Both the position numbers and the translations under genes were made by a program. A stretch of DNA of 64,000 nt from Zasmidium citrigriseum (Eukaryota; Ascomycota; Dothideomycetes; Mycosphaerellales; Mycosphaerellaceae): assembly GCA_002786025.1 (NCBI GenBank), contig NHNW01000028.1, positions 1-64,000 on the forward strand, in the 5' to 3' direction. The notes beneath the pieces are model-generated. The model ran no database searches and was not told the origin of the DNA. It was given only the letters and a program-made list of their open reading frames with translations. This document shows, one piece after another, positions 11,689-23,528 of this stretch; position 1 is the stretch's first letter; the number at the start of each line of letters is the position of its first letter.

Positions 11689-13317
11689 TCAAGCCTTTCC
11701 CTTCCCCTTCCCACCCCTCCTCCTCTCCCAAACCATAACATAACTCTCCTTCGTCGCCAGCAAATCCGCATTCACCTTCTCCACGAACAGATCCTGCATC
11801 TCCCACCACTGGCCCCCATCCCCACCCTCCTTGACCTGCACTTTCCACACTTTCCTCTCCGCCTCACCTTCGACAGAGTCATCCCTCACCTTCACACCTT
11901 CGTATGTGACATTCGCCACGAGATCATAAACCACCGGCTCGCCGGTCGGATGCAATTTCGGATCTGGCTCGATGTACGGCGACATGTCCAATGCGCGAGG
12001 GTTGAAGGTGACGATTGTGGGGTTTCGTTGCGATTGCAGGAATTTGTTCGGTTGGAAGCGTTTGATGTGCATGATCAGGTAAGGTGGGAGTGGGTGCAAC
12101 AGTCGATACCGCATGCGGGTATTCATGCGTTCTTGCGCCGTGATGCCGTTGTATTTCTGCAGGATGGTCGTGAGGGGCACTTGCGGGATGATGTTCTTCT
12201 CCACGTCGTCTTGGAAGAGCGGCGCAGGCGGGAGGTCGAGGGTGAGGATCATGAACGGCGAGGTTTGAGATTTGATCGCCGCGTCTTCGAATCGTAGACG
12301 ATCGCTCACGTCGGCACGGGCGCTGATATCTTGCGATTCGACTCGTAGAGATCCCTGGAAGATCTTCTGAATGAGCGAACTCCGCGGTTTCGTCTTGCTG
12401 CCTCCCAGCGCCAGGTGCAGATTATTCAGAAACCAGCTCAGAAAGTCCACGGGATCCGCCTGTTCCGTCAACAAGAACTTCTTGCCACTTCGCAAGCTGA
12501 TCTCCTGTATAAGCTCATGCGGCGAAACATGACTTTTGAAAGCCTTCGGATTCCAGATCTTGCGCACGAGGATACTGAATCTCTTGACCAACTCTGGCCG
12601 CGCGGACAGATCCTCCAACATGAAGAAATTCCTCAAGGGCGTGACGTGCGACAGCGCCTGCACAACGACATTCAAGTAATCGTTCGCCTTGATGTTGTTC
12701 AATCCCACAAACCCAGGAATATACTTCTTCCCCAGCAAATCCCAAGCAGGTCTCGCCTCTTTATCCAGCGCTTTCACTTCCTCCGCCGTAAATCTCGGAT
12801 CAACGACGACTTTAATATCATCCAAGCTCTTATTCTTCACCTCATATCCTTCCGGCAGCACGTAGACTTTCTTCGTCTCCATGTTGATGTATACGTGATG
12901 ATTCTCTTCCAGCGCATGGAAGTAGGCTGGTGTTTTGGCTCCTCGTCCGGAGAAGTATTTGCCGCAGACTAGACAGGCGTAGACGTTGATATTGGAGAGT
13001 GTGACGGAGCAGAGCTTTTCGAAGTCGAAGTCGAGCCGCGGTCGTGAAATGGTGTCGAGGTAGAGATCCGAGTATCCGTCCGCCGGCGCACTCTGTCTCG
13101 TGTTGGTCAGTCCCTCCTCTTCGTCCTCATCCTCATCTATCTCATCCTCGTCTTCTTGCGCAGCCCCATTCGCGTGGCCGTTGACCGGTGCTGGATCTGA
13201 AGGCGGAGGTGGAGGCGGCAAGTCATCGTCGGGCGCATCTTGCACGCGCGCTTTCTTCGACGCCGGCGAGTCGGTGACGGAGTCTTCGAGAGACTGCTCT
13301 GCAGGTCGTTTCGCCAT
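11689..13317 (-). CDS. SAD1: SAD1/USP39-type tri-snRNP assembly factor (catalytically dead ubiquitin hydrolase), 542 aa
   Basis: Single-exon gene. After an acidic, disordered N-terminus comes a zf-UBP domain (CLVCGKYFSGRG, later H-x3-NHH) and then a ubiquitin-specific-protease fold. At the usual catalytic-cysteine position the sequence is NNIKANDYLN, without cysteine, as is characteristic of Sad1p/USP39, which bind but do not cleave ubiquitin-like modifiers and help assemble the U4/U6.U5 tri-snRNP in the nucleus. The C-terminal part (LPPYLIMHIKRFQPNKF) is the usual USP block. The start at 13317 (MAKRPAEQ) is chosen; an in-frame ATG at 13350 adds 11 residues. The stop lies 53 bp from the convergent sulfatase stop. 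Confidence 0.92.
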   Translation of the reverse strand: MAKRPAEQSLEDSVTDSPASKKARVQDAPDDDLPPPPPPSDPAPVNGHANGAAQEDEDEIDEDEDEEEGLTNTRQSAPADGYSDLYLDTISRPRLDFDFEKLCSVTLSNINVYACLVCGKYFSGRGAKTPAYFHALEENHHVYINMETKKVYVLPEGYEVKNKSLDDIKVVVDPRFTAEEVKALDKEARPAWDLLGKKYIPGFVGLNNIKANDYLNVVVQALSHVTPLRNFFMLEDLSARPELVKRFSILVRKIWNPKAFKSHVSPHELIQEISLRSGKKFLLTEQADPVDFLSWFLNNLHLALGGSKTKPRSSLIQKIFQGSLRVESQDISARADVSDRLRFEDAAIKSQTSPFMILTLDLPPAPLFQDDVEKNIIPQVPLTTILQKYNGITAQERMNTRMRYRLLHPLPPYLIMHIKRFQPNKFLQSQRNPTIVTFNPRALDMSPYIEPDPKLHPTGEPVVYDLVANVTYEGVKVRDDSVEGEAERKVWKVQVKEGGDGGQWWEMQDLFVEKVNADLLATKESYVMVWERRRGGKGKGKA

Positions 13318-13527
13318 GTTGATGGTCAGGGTGGTGGTGAGCGGGCGCATCTGCAGGTTTCGGAGGTGGTCGCTCGCCCGCAAACTCTATTTCGCTAGCT
13401 GGAGCTTCACATGTAAAAGTCCCAGTCGTTTCTTTCGACCACACCAAGAACAGGGATGAGGAGACAGAGGAAGAGATGGGCAAGATTTGTCAGTCTCAAG
13501 AGCCTGAACATTCCTACTGTATATACT

Positions 13528-16500
13528 CTACGAAGCTGCCGCAGTACCATCATCGTTGTCAAACATAACCTGCCGCTTCTTTTTCTTCTTGACCTTGGTC
13601 GTGACCTCACCTGCTTCATCTTCCCCAGCAGGCGCTTGCGTCTCATCTTCGGCGTCTCTCCGCTTCTTCTTTTTCTTCTTCTTGACAACTTCCCCATTCT
13701 CTGCTGCTTCTGCAGGCTGTTCGCCATCATCAGGAAACTCGACCTTCGACTTCTTTTTCTTCTTCCGCTTGACGACAGTACCCTCTTCAGGCATGTCTCG
13801 CGGTTGGATCCGTTCCTGAGCTCTTTGCATCTCCAACCGCAATCGCTCGACTTCTCTGATCGCTTTCGCCATCTCTTCTTCTTCAGCCTGCCGTCGCTCG
13901 ATGTCGAGTTTGCTGGCGCCATTGGTCGCTGAGGATTCCATGAGAGAGAATGACGAGAGTCCACTGCTATCCACTTGAAGTAGGGACTTCTTACCCTTCG
14001 AGTTCGTCGCTCTAGTAGCGCCAGATAAAGATGATGGTTCGTCGTCGCCGCCCAGCGTCTCATCTGCTGCGATCTCGAAGTGCTTCCTACTCTTTCGCAC
14101 CGGTTGTGAAGCGATTGGGCGTTGTTGGACAGGTGCAGTGTCTCTCGCGTCTAGGTTGAGTTCCATCACCGGTATTGAGTCCACGTCTAGCTCTTCGCCA
14201 TTCGAATTTCGCAGGATCTGATGCATTGGCGTCGAAGTCCCGGAGTTGCGCTCAGAGTCGATGTAGTATGGATCGTCCTTGTACCTCTCTCTTCGCTCAG
14301 CCTTTTTTCTGAGAAGCGTTTCCCGATCGACCGGCTCGTCATCAGCTTCTTGGTATGATGCAGCTCTCGACGAGCCTGGTGTCTCCAACAGTTCAGCAGC
14401 CGGCCTTTGGAAGTCTATCGCCACAGCCGAGGGCTTCTGGTGATAGAACTTATAGACCTCGTCATCGCCGTCCTCATACTCAGTGTCGTACTCCGCTTGG
14501 CTCAGCAGCATCTGCAAATCACTATTGATTGGCGTGTCCAAATCCAGCTCTTCTGGCTGCGGTACCTTGCGAATGGCGGTTGCGGCCACTGGATTGAGCT
14601 CCATACCAGAGAACAACGCCGGAATCGCCTGTGTCAGGAGCAACGGAGGCTCTGCGTATCCATCGCCGTCTGTATCCTGATTGCTTGCTGCCTCAGAAGC
14701 CAATCTCATGAGATCAAGATACTCGACCGCGCGCTCTTGCACTTCGAGATTAGGATGTAACGTAAGCGGCTCCAGGAAATGTACAATACGAGTGATCCAT
14801 AGCGTCGTGGTTGACCTCCTAGTAGAGCTCCAAGATATCTGTTGACTTCCGGTCAAAGCAGCAAATATCTTTGGGATAGCCTGCAAGTAGCTCTTGAGAA
14901 CCTCTGCAGGCAGTTGAGAACTTGATGAGTGCAGTAACGAAGTCAAGACTGCTTCAGCATTTGGTAGCATGCTCGCATACTCGCCGGCAACGAAAGCAGC
15001 TGGTGATAGGACTCCTTGCCCAGCACTGCTTCCAGTAGGGAACAGCTTCTCACGCTGCTCTATTAGTAAGAGCGATTGCGCAGCTGCGGCTGCTTCCGGT
15101 CGAACGGCCTTCACCCTGACAGCAACATTGAGTAGTTCAGAGCCAATAGTATCAGCAATGCTAGTCTGTGGTGTGCCAAACTTGCCAGTCGAAGAAGACG
15201 GGCACTGCTTGGCAAGTTCCAACAGCACACCAATGTACCATTCGAAATCGTTCATGTTCGAGTAAGTATCCTTGGAGCACATTTCGAGTATCCGTTCGAT
15301 GACAGATGCCCGATAATCGTCCGGAAGGGGCGGTCCTTGAGCTGATCTTGCTTCTCTGCTTAACGTATTCGAAGGGTCATCATCATCGTCCTCATCGTCG
15401 GCCATGGGTACTATGCCTTCGTGCATTGCTCGATCGTTCTCAGGTACTTCAGCGGGAGACGCCTTTCCGGCAGTGCGAAGCTGCTTGAGCAGACGTTCCA
15501 CCACAGTCTGCAGATTGCTCGCGTTGACCATTCCGACAACGAGGTCCAACGCTCGTGTCCGGATAGAGATGTCAGGATCATCAATGCACTCCAGAACGAC
15601 GTCTTGGTGCTGTGATACCAGCTCTGCATGCGAGCCCCCGATCTTTCCAAATGCAAGCAATGCCACATACCGCAAGTTTGGATCACCCTCAACAACCAAC
15701 ATGGCCCGGAGCTTGTTGACGCATAATCGAGCAATCTCGTCCCCTTCAACTGTGCCACCCGCAGCATCTAGGATGCCGCCCTGAATGATGCCATTAACAC
15801 ATTCGTACAGCAAACTCATGGCCGGTGTCGTCCTGATAATCGAGGTCAAAGGCGGTAACAGCTTCTTCACCAGACGAGGCTCCAGGGGTATCAAAACCGA
15901 GAACAGCTTGATGATCTTGATCGCGATCCAATTGTTCCCTCCGGCAGTCAGAAGCTCAAACAATCGCGGTGCCAGAGGAAGGAAATCATGCGGTCGTCTC
16001 CATCCCAACTCACACACCACATTCACAATCGCCGCCGTAACACTCGGATCCTCATTCTCATCCAACAACCTCTCCTTGATCTTCGGCCACGCGGGTCTCA
16101 GCGTCTCCGGATAAACTAACGCCAGACGATACAGCGTCACAATCGTCTTCTTACGAATCGCGGGCAACGAATGCGACAATCTCGGCAACAGATCCGTAAG
16201 CAAAGAATTCGCCATAGACGGATTAATCACATGCGGAATCGCCCCCAGCGGCAACTGTATCATGATCTTATCCGGCGAGTTCAAATCCTTCTTGAGAAGA
16301 TTCTCCGCCAGCATCAAGACTTCTGTGTCTGGTCGGAAAGTCTGCACTGCGGCGAGGTATCCCACCCGCTTCTGCAGGTACTTGGCCGAGGACATAACCT
16401 CGAGGACATTGAATGACGCCCATGACATATCATGCCCGAACATCTCGAGATAGACGAGTTTCAGCAAAGCAGTAGCTTTCTGGTCCATATCCTGGCTCTT

Positions 16501-16605
16501 GATCTCCTTCCGACATTCTCGCAGACTCTCTTGGATGTACTCGCGCTCGTTGCCCTTGTGGGCCCGCAGGCCGCGGATGAGCTGGTAGATGTCCTTTTCG
16601 AACAT
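13528..16605 (-). CDS. APL5: AP-3 adaptor complex subunit delta (1025 aa)
   Basis: An intronless frame encoding the large delta adaptin of AP-3, which sorts cargo from Golgi/endosome to the vacuole. The N-terminal two thirds are HEAT/armadillo-type adaptin repeats, beginning with FEKDIYQLIRGLRAHKGNE and including KLLPPLTSIIRTTPAMSLLYE, which is delta/gamma-adaptin-like. The hinge (about 690-850) is acidic and low complexity. The C-terminus carries a predicted coiled coil (AEEEEMAKAIREVERLR) followed by several poly-Lys blocks (KRKKKKKSK, KKKKKKKRR, KVKKKKK), a feature of delta subunits. It is followed on the same strand by SAD1, about 210 bp downstream. The length fits the family. Confidence 0.9.
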   Translation of the reverse strand: MFEKDIYQLIRGLRAHKGNEREYIQESLRECRKEIKSQDMDQKATALLKLVYLEMFGHDMSWASFNVLEVMSSAKYLQKRVGYLAAVQTFRPDTEVLMLAENLLKKDLNSPDKIMIQLPLGAIPHVINPSMANSLLTDLLPRLSHSLPAIRKKTIVTLYRLALVYPETLRPAWPKIKERLLDENEDPSVTAAIVNVVCELGWRRPHDFLPLAPRLFELLTAGGNNWIAIKIIKLFSVLIPLEPRLVKKLLPPLTSIIRTTPAMSLLYECVNGIIQGGILDAAGGTVEGDEIARLCVNKLRAMLVVEGDPNLRYVALLAFGKIGGSHAELVSQHQDVVLECIDDPDISIRTRALDLVVGMVNASNLQTVVERLLKQLRTAGKASPAEVPENDRAMHEGIVPMADDEDDDDDPSNTLSREARSAQGPPLPDDYRASVIERILEMCSKDTYSNMNDFEWYIGVLLELAKQCPSSSTGKFGTPQTSIADTIGSELLNVAVRVKAVRPEAAAAAQSLLLIEQREKLFPTGSSAGQGVLSPAAFVAGEYASMLPNAEAVLTSLLHSSSSQLPAEVLKSYLQAIPKIFAALTGSQQISWSSTRRSTTTLWITRIVHFLEPLTLHPNLEVQERAVEYLDLMRLASEAASNQDTDGDGYAEPPLLLTQAIPALFSGMELNPVAATAIRKVPQPEELDLDTPINSDLQMLLSQAEYDTEYEDGDDEVYKFYHQKPSAVAIDFQRPAAELLETPGSSRAASYQEADDEPVDRETLLRKKAERRERYKDDPYYIDSERNSGTSTPMHQILRNSNGEELDVDSIPVMELNLDARDTAPVQQRPIASQPVRKSRKHFEIAADETLGGDDEPSSLSGATRATNSKGKKSLLQVDSSGLSSFSLMESSATNGASKLDIERRQAEEEEMAKAIREVERLRLEMQRAQERIQPRDMPEEGTVVKRKKKKKSKVEFPDDGEQPAEAAENGEVVKKKKKKKRRDAEDETQAPAGEDEAGEVTTKVKKKKKRQVMFDNDDGTAAAS

Positions 16606-17078
16606 GGTGCTGGCTGTCGTGTGACTTCTGCTATCTCTGTAGTTCTCTTTGTGCTGGTAATGAGGCGCGATCCAATGCGCGCAGTTCTCGAGATGCTCTG
16701 CCTAGACGCAGCATGGTGCTGCACGCTCTGGACTGGAGTCGCAGGTCTATCGTGTCACCGGCATCGAGTCTGGCCGTGGCGATGGGGGCTCGAAGGGGAT
16801 AATGCAACGGTCGCGTGTCCGACGGTGGCGTCGTCGTATGGAGGGTTTGGAATGTCTCGTGACGCAGGATGGACCCGAATGGTGACGGCTGCAGTGGATG
16901 GTGGGTGGTTGTTCCTGCGAGCGGCGAGGGGCTCCAACAGTCGTCCACCATTTCGGAGCTTCTGGCTGCCCGCGATTCAGGCGAGCTGTGCCACTATTAC
17001 TTCCAGGTTTCATTTCAACAGGTTTCCTTTTCCCTTCCTCTAACTTCACTATCTTTCTATAGATTGTCGATTATTACC
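16606..17078. other. Divergent promoter region, AP-3 delta / uncharacterised gene
   Basis: About 470 bp between two divergent starts. The 100 bp before 17079 are pyrimidine-rich (CTTCCTCTAACTTC-like), typical of a fungal 5' leader. Open frames in the stretch are short and overlap in several frames; none looks coding. Confidence 0.4.
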
Positions 17079-17844
17079 ATGGACGAAGAGATGGGGGATG
17101 CCGCTCCACCGTCTTCATCGGCTGGCCGAAAGCGTACCGTCACCGACGTTGACGACAACGACGAAGACAACATTGACTACGAACCGACCCCTATCGACAC
17201 GCCCTCCAAAAGACTACGAAACCCACAAGGCCAAGCCGTCGAAAGAGTGCAACTGCGGTTCAACGCGCACGAGCTTTTGAATGATCTGGCATATACACGT
17301 CTCTACGTGACCGGCAACTACGACCGCTTCTCAGCCCAGTCTCCAGTCCTAATCTGTGTCCTGTCTCGCCACGATGCCCTGTATCGTGCTGTATGGTAAA
17401 TCAATCCCGCTTTGTCCCAATTCCTAAAAGATCAAATGCTCCCTCTCGTGTATGCGTTACAATCCAAACATAAAAGCTGAAGGACGAAGCCAGACGCTGC
17501 CCGCCCTGTATGAACTTTCGCCCAATCTTCAGGCCATCGCCATTGTGCCTGATAGCGACTCTCGGCTGGACCATCCTGAGCTCATCACGCCGTCCTTGCT
17601 TCGAACACTGCCAATTGTGAACATCCTTAGTCTTGAGCCAGCTACCAGCCATCGTCTCAACACATTGCTCAGCTCTCTTCCTCGTTCAAGAGAAGTCGTG
17701 GTCCTCTTAGACTCCCATGGGTATATCTCCGGTGATTGCGACCGAACAAGCCCGCTTTCGCTCCTGGATAGTCTGCGCACGATGTTGTCAACACAAGACC
17801 TGCGAGAGACCGCGCCAAGCGATGCGATGGACCAAGGGGTATAA
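17079..17844 (+). CDS. Uncharacterised protein, two exons probable, splice unresolved
   Basis: The first coding part (17079 onward) has an acidic, nuclear-looking N-terminus with a basic patch (TPSKRLRNPQ) and then FNAHELLNDLAYTRLYVTGNYDRF. It runs into TAA at 17397. The second coding part (about 17494-17844) is in another frame and encodes LYELSPNLQAIAIVPDSDSR and ends APSDAMDQGV. An intron is likely. Possible pairs are GTATGG 17391 to CCAG 17493 (phase 0) or GTAAAT 17396 to GAAG 17489 (phase 2); both keep frame. I could not assign a family. The stop is only 42 bp from the convergent velB stop. Confidence 0.45.
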
Positions 17845-17886
17845 AACTGCTGAAAAGGTGCAAGGAAAGGAATTTGCGGACAGCAA

Positions 17887-19310
17887 TCAATCGCCGTCAT
17901 CGTCGTCTTGCGCCTCGTTCTTGTTGTCCTTCCGTATCGGTATTTTGATACCTTGAGAAGCAAACGTCTTGCTGAGGGGTGTGGACTCGATCACTCCCGG
18001 GAACTTCTTGGCCGAGTACACCTGGAACTTGTCGGAGAACGTCCAGGCCAACACCGGTGCCTTGCCTCGATTGACACCTGGAGCTCCATGGGCGCTAATA
18101 TCGATAAAGCTCATTCGAAGTCTGAGAGAAAGGTTAGTAAAAGCAACGTTGTAGCATGAGACACAGATACTAACCTGAAGAAGCCTTCGGTTCGCACACT
18201 CAGATCTTGCAAGACGAACCAGTAGCCGGCTTTGTTCTCGTTGTCGGTCAGACGCGCCGCATTGACAGTCAAGCTGCCGATCAGGTTGCGAGTGTACATG
18301 GCACTGCTTTGGGACGTCGAAGGTGGTTGCTGGAATGCCATTGCTGGAGGATACATGTAACCGCCTCCATACTGTGGCATCATCGGCCTTCCCAGCTGCA
18401 TTGCATAGCCTGGCATGTTCGCGTACACCGGATGCCCATCGTGAGTCATGTACATGATGGGCGGCTCGCCAGTACTCATGTGACGCGGAGCTTCCTGAGG
18501 AGGCGGGTATGAGGTCGTGGTCGCGCTGCTGATGCTGACGGCTGGACTGCTCGAGGATGCTCGAACAACGTTGGCCTCTCTGTCAGCTGTCTCCGCCCAC
18601 AAGTCGACTTGCAGAACGAAAAACGAAGGGTCCGATGCGATGTCATTAACGTCGATTTCGCGACCACTCGATTCATCAACAATAACGAGGCGAACGCAAG
18701 GCGGTGGTGTGATGGGTCGTCGATCCTTGTCTCCGAAACCGCACATTCTGGCGCGCTGAGGCTGCTGGACAACTTCGAGCGAGTACCTGAGTCCGTCCCG
18801 CACCATGCTCGCAGACATCTTCCTCTCCTGGGACTGCTTGGGCTCTGCGGATCTTGAGGGCGGAGGCAACGATTGCTGCGGTTGTGGTTGCGGCGGCGCT
18901 TGAGGCTGCGGCGGCTGGAGCATGGGCTGCGAAGGCGCGGGCATGTAGTGAGCTTGCATGGGCTGACTACTGTTAGCAGAAGTGCTCGGATATGAGGTCT
19001 GTTCTTCTCGCACTGGTGGCATTCCGGGCATGGGAGGCGGAGGCATGCCAGGTACTAGCGGCGGCAGCTGGTTCTGCATGTAGGACGGCTGCTGTTGGTG
19101 CTGAGGCGGCGGCTGCTGCTGATATGGATTTTGAGGATGCTGGCTCTGGTACGGATTGCCTCCGCCATACTGCTGGTAGGGATTCATGTCGCTACCGTTG
19201 GTATAGCTGTTCCTGCTCTCCGAGCGCTGGGAGGCGGCGTCGTGGTGGATGCCGTTGGAGGGGTACTGGGACTGGGCGGACGAGGGATGATATTGCAGAT
19301 GTGCCTGCAT
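17887..19310 (-). CDS. velB: Velvet-family regulator VelB (456 aa)
   Basis: Two exons: 19310-18175 and 18121-17887. The 53-nt intron (GTTAGT...CTAAC...CAG) restores the velvet hallmark [12 protein letters not shown] exactly at the junction. The protein has a Gln/Pro/Tyr-rich N-terminus (1-165), the first half of the velvet domain at about 175-250 ([30 protein letters not shown]), a Ser/Pro/Met-rich insertion of about 85 residues, and the second half at about 338-435 ([25 protein letters not shown]). The split domain with an internal insert is the mark of VelB rather than VosA or VelC. VelB works with VeA and LaeA, or with VosA, as a nuclear DNA-binding complex coupling development, light response and secondary metabolism. 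It ends with an acidic EAQDDDDGD tail. Confidence 0.93.
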
Positions 19311-22300
19311 GGTCGATGGGTGAAGAGCGCGAGGATTCGATCGAGTCGTGCCCTGCTGCGGCAGGCTCGTGGGACGCGGGTAGGTGCAGGGAAGGCGAGG
19401 GCGAGGGCGAGTGGAAGGTTCAGGTTGGAATTGCAGAATTGCAGCAAGTGCGGGAGCGAGGGGATATCGTCTTTGACTTCGCCCGCAACCAGGTCTCTGG
19501 TACCCGTGGCCAGCACTCTCGTCGCGCGTATTCGACCTTAGTCACCGCACTCTCTGCTCCCAGCTCTCATGCCCCACAGCTCGCACTGCACTTCAATGGC
19601 GTGTCCCTTGCTCATGCACCTCGATGCAGCGTGCCGGCCGTGCTCGCAGGCTGTTTCGAATGGCGATGTCGTGGAGGCGGCGGTGGAGGAGCGAGCCGCC
19701 TGGGAGGATAGTCAGGTGTCAGGCGGCCGGCGGCGTGGCGATTTGTTGTTGATTGGTATGTTGCACAGGCCTGCACGATGAGCCAGTTAATCTCAAGCTT
19801 CAACAAGGAACAAGGCCAGGTTCACGCACATGCGGCAGCAGCGATATATGAGGGCCCCAACGATCCTTGCGCCGCAACGACGTGTCGTCCTGGTCGTCAA
19901 TCGCTGTCCTGTCCAGGCCTTTCGCGGCGGGAATATGCCACAGGTCTGCTGGTGAGAGAACCCAGCAGCACGGCGCCGCCGACGTTGGGCTGGCGAACGT
20001 TGGCGATTGAGGGGAGGGGTCGCACACAGGGCAGCACTGCGTGCGGAGGACAGCTGCTTAGACGGGCATGGCGATGGGCACAGCACTTTATGGAGACAGA
20101 TGTTGCCAGGCTCCGCTCGCCGCTCGTCACTCCAATTCTCAGCGGGCGCGGAGGTCGATGTCGCGCAGCGAGCTATAGCAGCCACAGACCACACGCCGGC
20201 CTGAGCAGCGCATCGAAAGGAGACGGCCCGCCGCTCATCAGATGGGTGGGGGTTCCCTGCAGGCTGAGCCATACTCCTGGGCCTGCCAGGAGTGCTAGCT
20301 GCTCGCCGGGCCAGTAGGATATCGTTCTCTGCTCCGCGCGAACATTGCGATGCCAGGCATGGCTACCTCACCCAACCGCTGTGTCCGCCGCGCTGTTGGC
20401 CGTCACCGTCCCGCCTTGCAGGAGGTTGCCGGCAGCCGCAGCGCAGCTCACAGCAGCCAGCAACCATCACAACTCGGCCTCGCGACAGAAAACTGACAGC
20501 TCGGCTGCAACCAGACCGACCGATCGACCGTTGCCTCCAAACCGGCGCTCTGGGAGCTCCAGAGCAGTGGCGCTCGCGATGCTCAATACGCGGCCTCGGG
20601 AGACTCTAATTCAGCCTCCCCGTCTGCTTTCAGCGACCTGCTGCTTGTTGGCGGTCTGCCATTCGGCCATGCGGATCCGCCGCGACTGGGATGCAGGCCC
20701 GGCAATCCCAGCTGGGCGTGCATTGGTGCGGTTAATGCTGCAGCTTGCATTCCGCTGTCGAGGACACTCCACGCTCTCACAAAACCCTCTGAACGCTTCT
20801 GACTCGCACGAAATTTGAGACTCCCGCGAAGGACGGCCATTTGGTGCAACTCAGCCCACGAGACGAAACAATGCCAGCACGCAAGGCTCGTGATGTTGGG
20901 GGCGACAGTCCTCGTGAAACGGCTGTGACAGGCGAGGAGCAAGCAGGCGGTGGAACACAAGTTTCACCTGCCTGTCAGAGTGGAGTTGCTTTATTGCAAA
21001 GGCTCGACAGGTGCAGGTGTATGACAGCTCACTCACCCTGGCGATATCTGCTCACCACCTCACCTCTCGCTCTCGAGTCTCGACAATCGCACGATCGACT
21101 TCAGCCCAGGGAAGCCAACACCCTCTTCGGCTGCACCTAAGCGAGCGATTCGCCAAGTGATACTCGTATTGTCGACCCTCCATCATTGAGATCAGCGCGA
21201 TGTCGTTCGTATGATGCGATCACATATCTATTCCTCGCGGGGACACAGGCAGCAACCAGCCGGACGAGTGGTTTGTTCATGAACACCACCACCAAAAGCT
21301 GACATATGACAGATCCCCTAAACTTGCTCTATGTGACCGGATCCTGCCGAACCAAGGATGGAGGCAAGTGATACCAAACATTGTGACGGAGCTGCAAAAT
21401 ACTTTCTGGTTATCGATCCCGTGTGTGGCAACGATGCGCAGTCTTCAAGCGCGACTCCTCTTTCAGTCGATGGGCTTCGACCGCAACAACTCTTCATGGA
21501 CAAATGCCTGATCAATCAGAGACAACTTATGGTTGTTTCTCTTGGCAGAACACATCCGAGCTGTCAATCGAGTGCAAATGTTCCACCCCTCTGCCGCTGA
21601 ACGGTACCAGGTGAGGCGATCGAACGGCTACTACTCCGGGAAACGGGGCCGCGAGCCTGCCATCAGCAAGGAATTGCAAGCTCTCAGACTGCCACAAGCA
21701 AGCTTTCATCCGACTCCGCGAGGCCGTCTACAAGCACGCTCACATCCAGGGTGTTCTGGCGGTGAGAAAGGGCGCGTATCGCTTCTGCGGGTCATCACAT
21801 TCGTATGAGATATCCACACAATGGTTTGTTCTCACCTTTGTGACGGGGATGCCATGCAAAAGTGAAGCTGCATCTCGGGAAATCGACCTGCAGCCAGGAT
21901 GCTCGCGATGCCTGCCTTGGCATGTTACCCGGGCTGTGGAACATTTAAGATAGAGGCTGGCAACATGCACGGCAATGACTCGCTCGCGAACACGTTGCGT
22001 GCTGTGTCCGAGGCGGTGGGTAAGGTTTGTTTCAGGTCATTGTTTACTCATTTCACCTTTTCGAACAGCAGCCGCGTCAACATCTGGACATGAGACGTTC
22101 AACTTCAGGCCACAGCCTGCCATGCAATCCGTGAGGACGACACTCAGCAACACCATCGGAATTCATCCGCGCGTCAATACCTTCTAATAAGATTTCAGGG
22201 GAAGGCAACATGGCCAACAACTTGGTTTCAGGAGAGTCAATCAACCAAGAAAACGTAGTGCTTCACCACTTCGCCGAAGTTGACTTTCGCCTTTGCAATC

Positions 22301-23528
22301 ACCGCAATAGGAGAGGACCAGATGGTTGTCCGGAAGCTCCTGAGCCAATCTCTCCTCCAGTGGATTCTTGGTTGAGTCTCCAAAAGTTGGATACAACGCT
22401 CTTATCTCATGGTTCTCGTGAGACAGGTGGAGTCGGATGACAACCGGTCTCACACCTCGACGAAAGCTAGCAGATGGAAGACATCTCCATCGAATCAGCA
22501 AGTACACCATCGCCTGCCCACGGGCGAAGAAGAGGCTCGCGTCGAATATCAAGGCAATATGCCTTGAGCGTCCGGTGGCAAGGCATGAGTTGACAGCCGC
22601 ATCTGAAATGACCGCTCGCCTCGAACAAGGTCGTTCGCACAACTTTGGGGGCAAAACATCCGAGCCGGACACGCCTAGATCTCAACACTGTCGACGAGTC
22701 CTCGTGACCGGAGCACAAGACATCAACATCCATATAGAAGAGCACGCCGGCTACAATCTCCATACACCCATCGAGTATACCCGTTCGTCAAGCAAGATTC
22801 TCACAGCAAGACCTTGGACACGAAACATCTTCGCTTGCTTGAGCCAACTTGGCAGTACGAAGAAGCAATCTAGGAAAGAGACCTCTCGGTCCCGAAAGAT
22901 TTCCATCATCACATATCTTTCTTATTTCCCCACATTGCTTTCTCCACATGTCAAGGACATCCGGATCTGTAACGCGGCCTCCCCGAGTGGTAGCTCCTGA
23001 CGCCGGGACTTGGTGTTCGACAGATGCAGGTGCAATGGAAGGCGGCTAGGGTTTGTCAAAGCTGGCGTACCGAGTTGTGATGAAGGTGGTGCTCGTGATC
23101 AACGTTGCATCCTGTAATAATAAGTGAGGCGAATGTTGGTGGCTGGGAAGTTGAGTTGTGGCGAGTGAGGGAAACAGACCGCGAGGTCACTTCCTTTACA
23201 ACTTCGCGGGACAAGGCTGTCTCTTCAAGTATGAACTTCAGTCGAAGATGGGAACAGTGCATAGATGCTCCAACATAGATTCAAACAAATATCCCGGCCT
23301 TTGCACGTGACACCAAAATCAGGGTCTCAATCCATGTAAAAGTGACGTAGGCAGAAACACCTCATGAGCTTGCGTGCCTGCTCGCGTGAAGGTTGGAAGA
23401 AAACAGCTGTTTGGTACACAACAACCCTCAATATCCTATAGAGCCTGTGGTAACATCGACCTCTTGTTCTACGTTCGCAACCTACTCACACGTGGTGTCT
23501 CTTCCACAGAACTGGAAACCTCACCACA
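19311..23528. other. 4.2-kb stretch without recognisable genes upstream of velB
   Basis: Base composition and CpA/TpG content are ordinary here, so this is not a RIP-degraded repeat. The first kilobase is GC-rich with short Gly/Arg-type frames. A small GGCGAG microsatellite lies near 19395-19410. The remaining open frames (up to about 190 codons) show no domain-like sequence. The part nearest velB should contain its promoter and 5' leader. A long leader or a non-coding transcript is possible but cannot be shown from sequence. Confidence 0.4.

Noticed and set aside
11950..12972. Plus-strand frames opposite SAD1
   Set aside because: Shadows of the strongly supported minus-strand gene.
15306..16453. 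Plus-strand frames opposite AP-3 delta
   Set aside because: Antisense shadows of a conserved adaptin coding region.
22437..23000. 187-codon frame in the velB-upstream gap
   Set aside because: Low similarity to any protein-like pattern; overlapping frames of similar length on the other strand.
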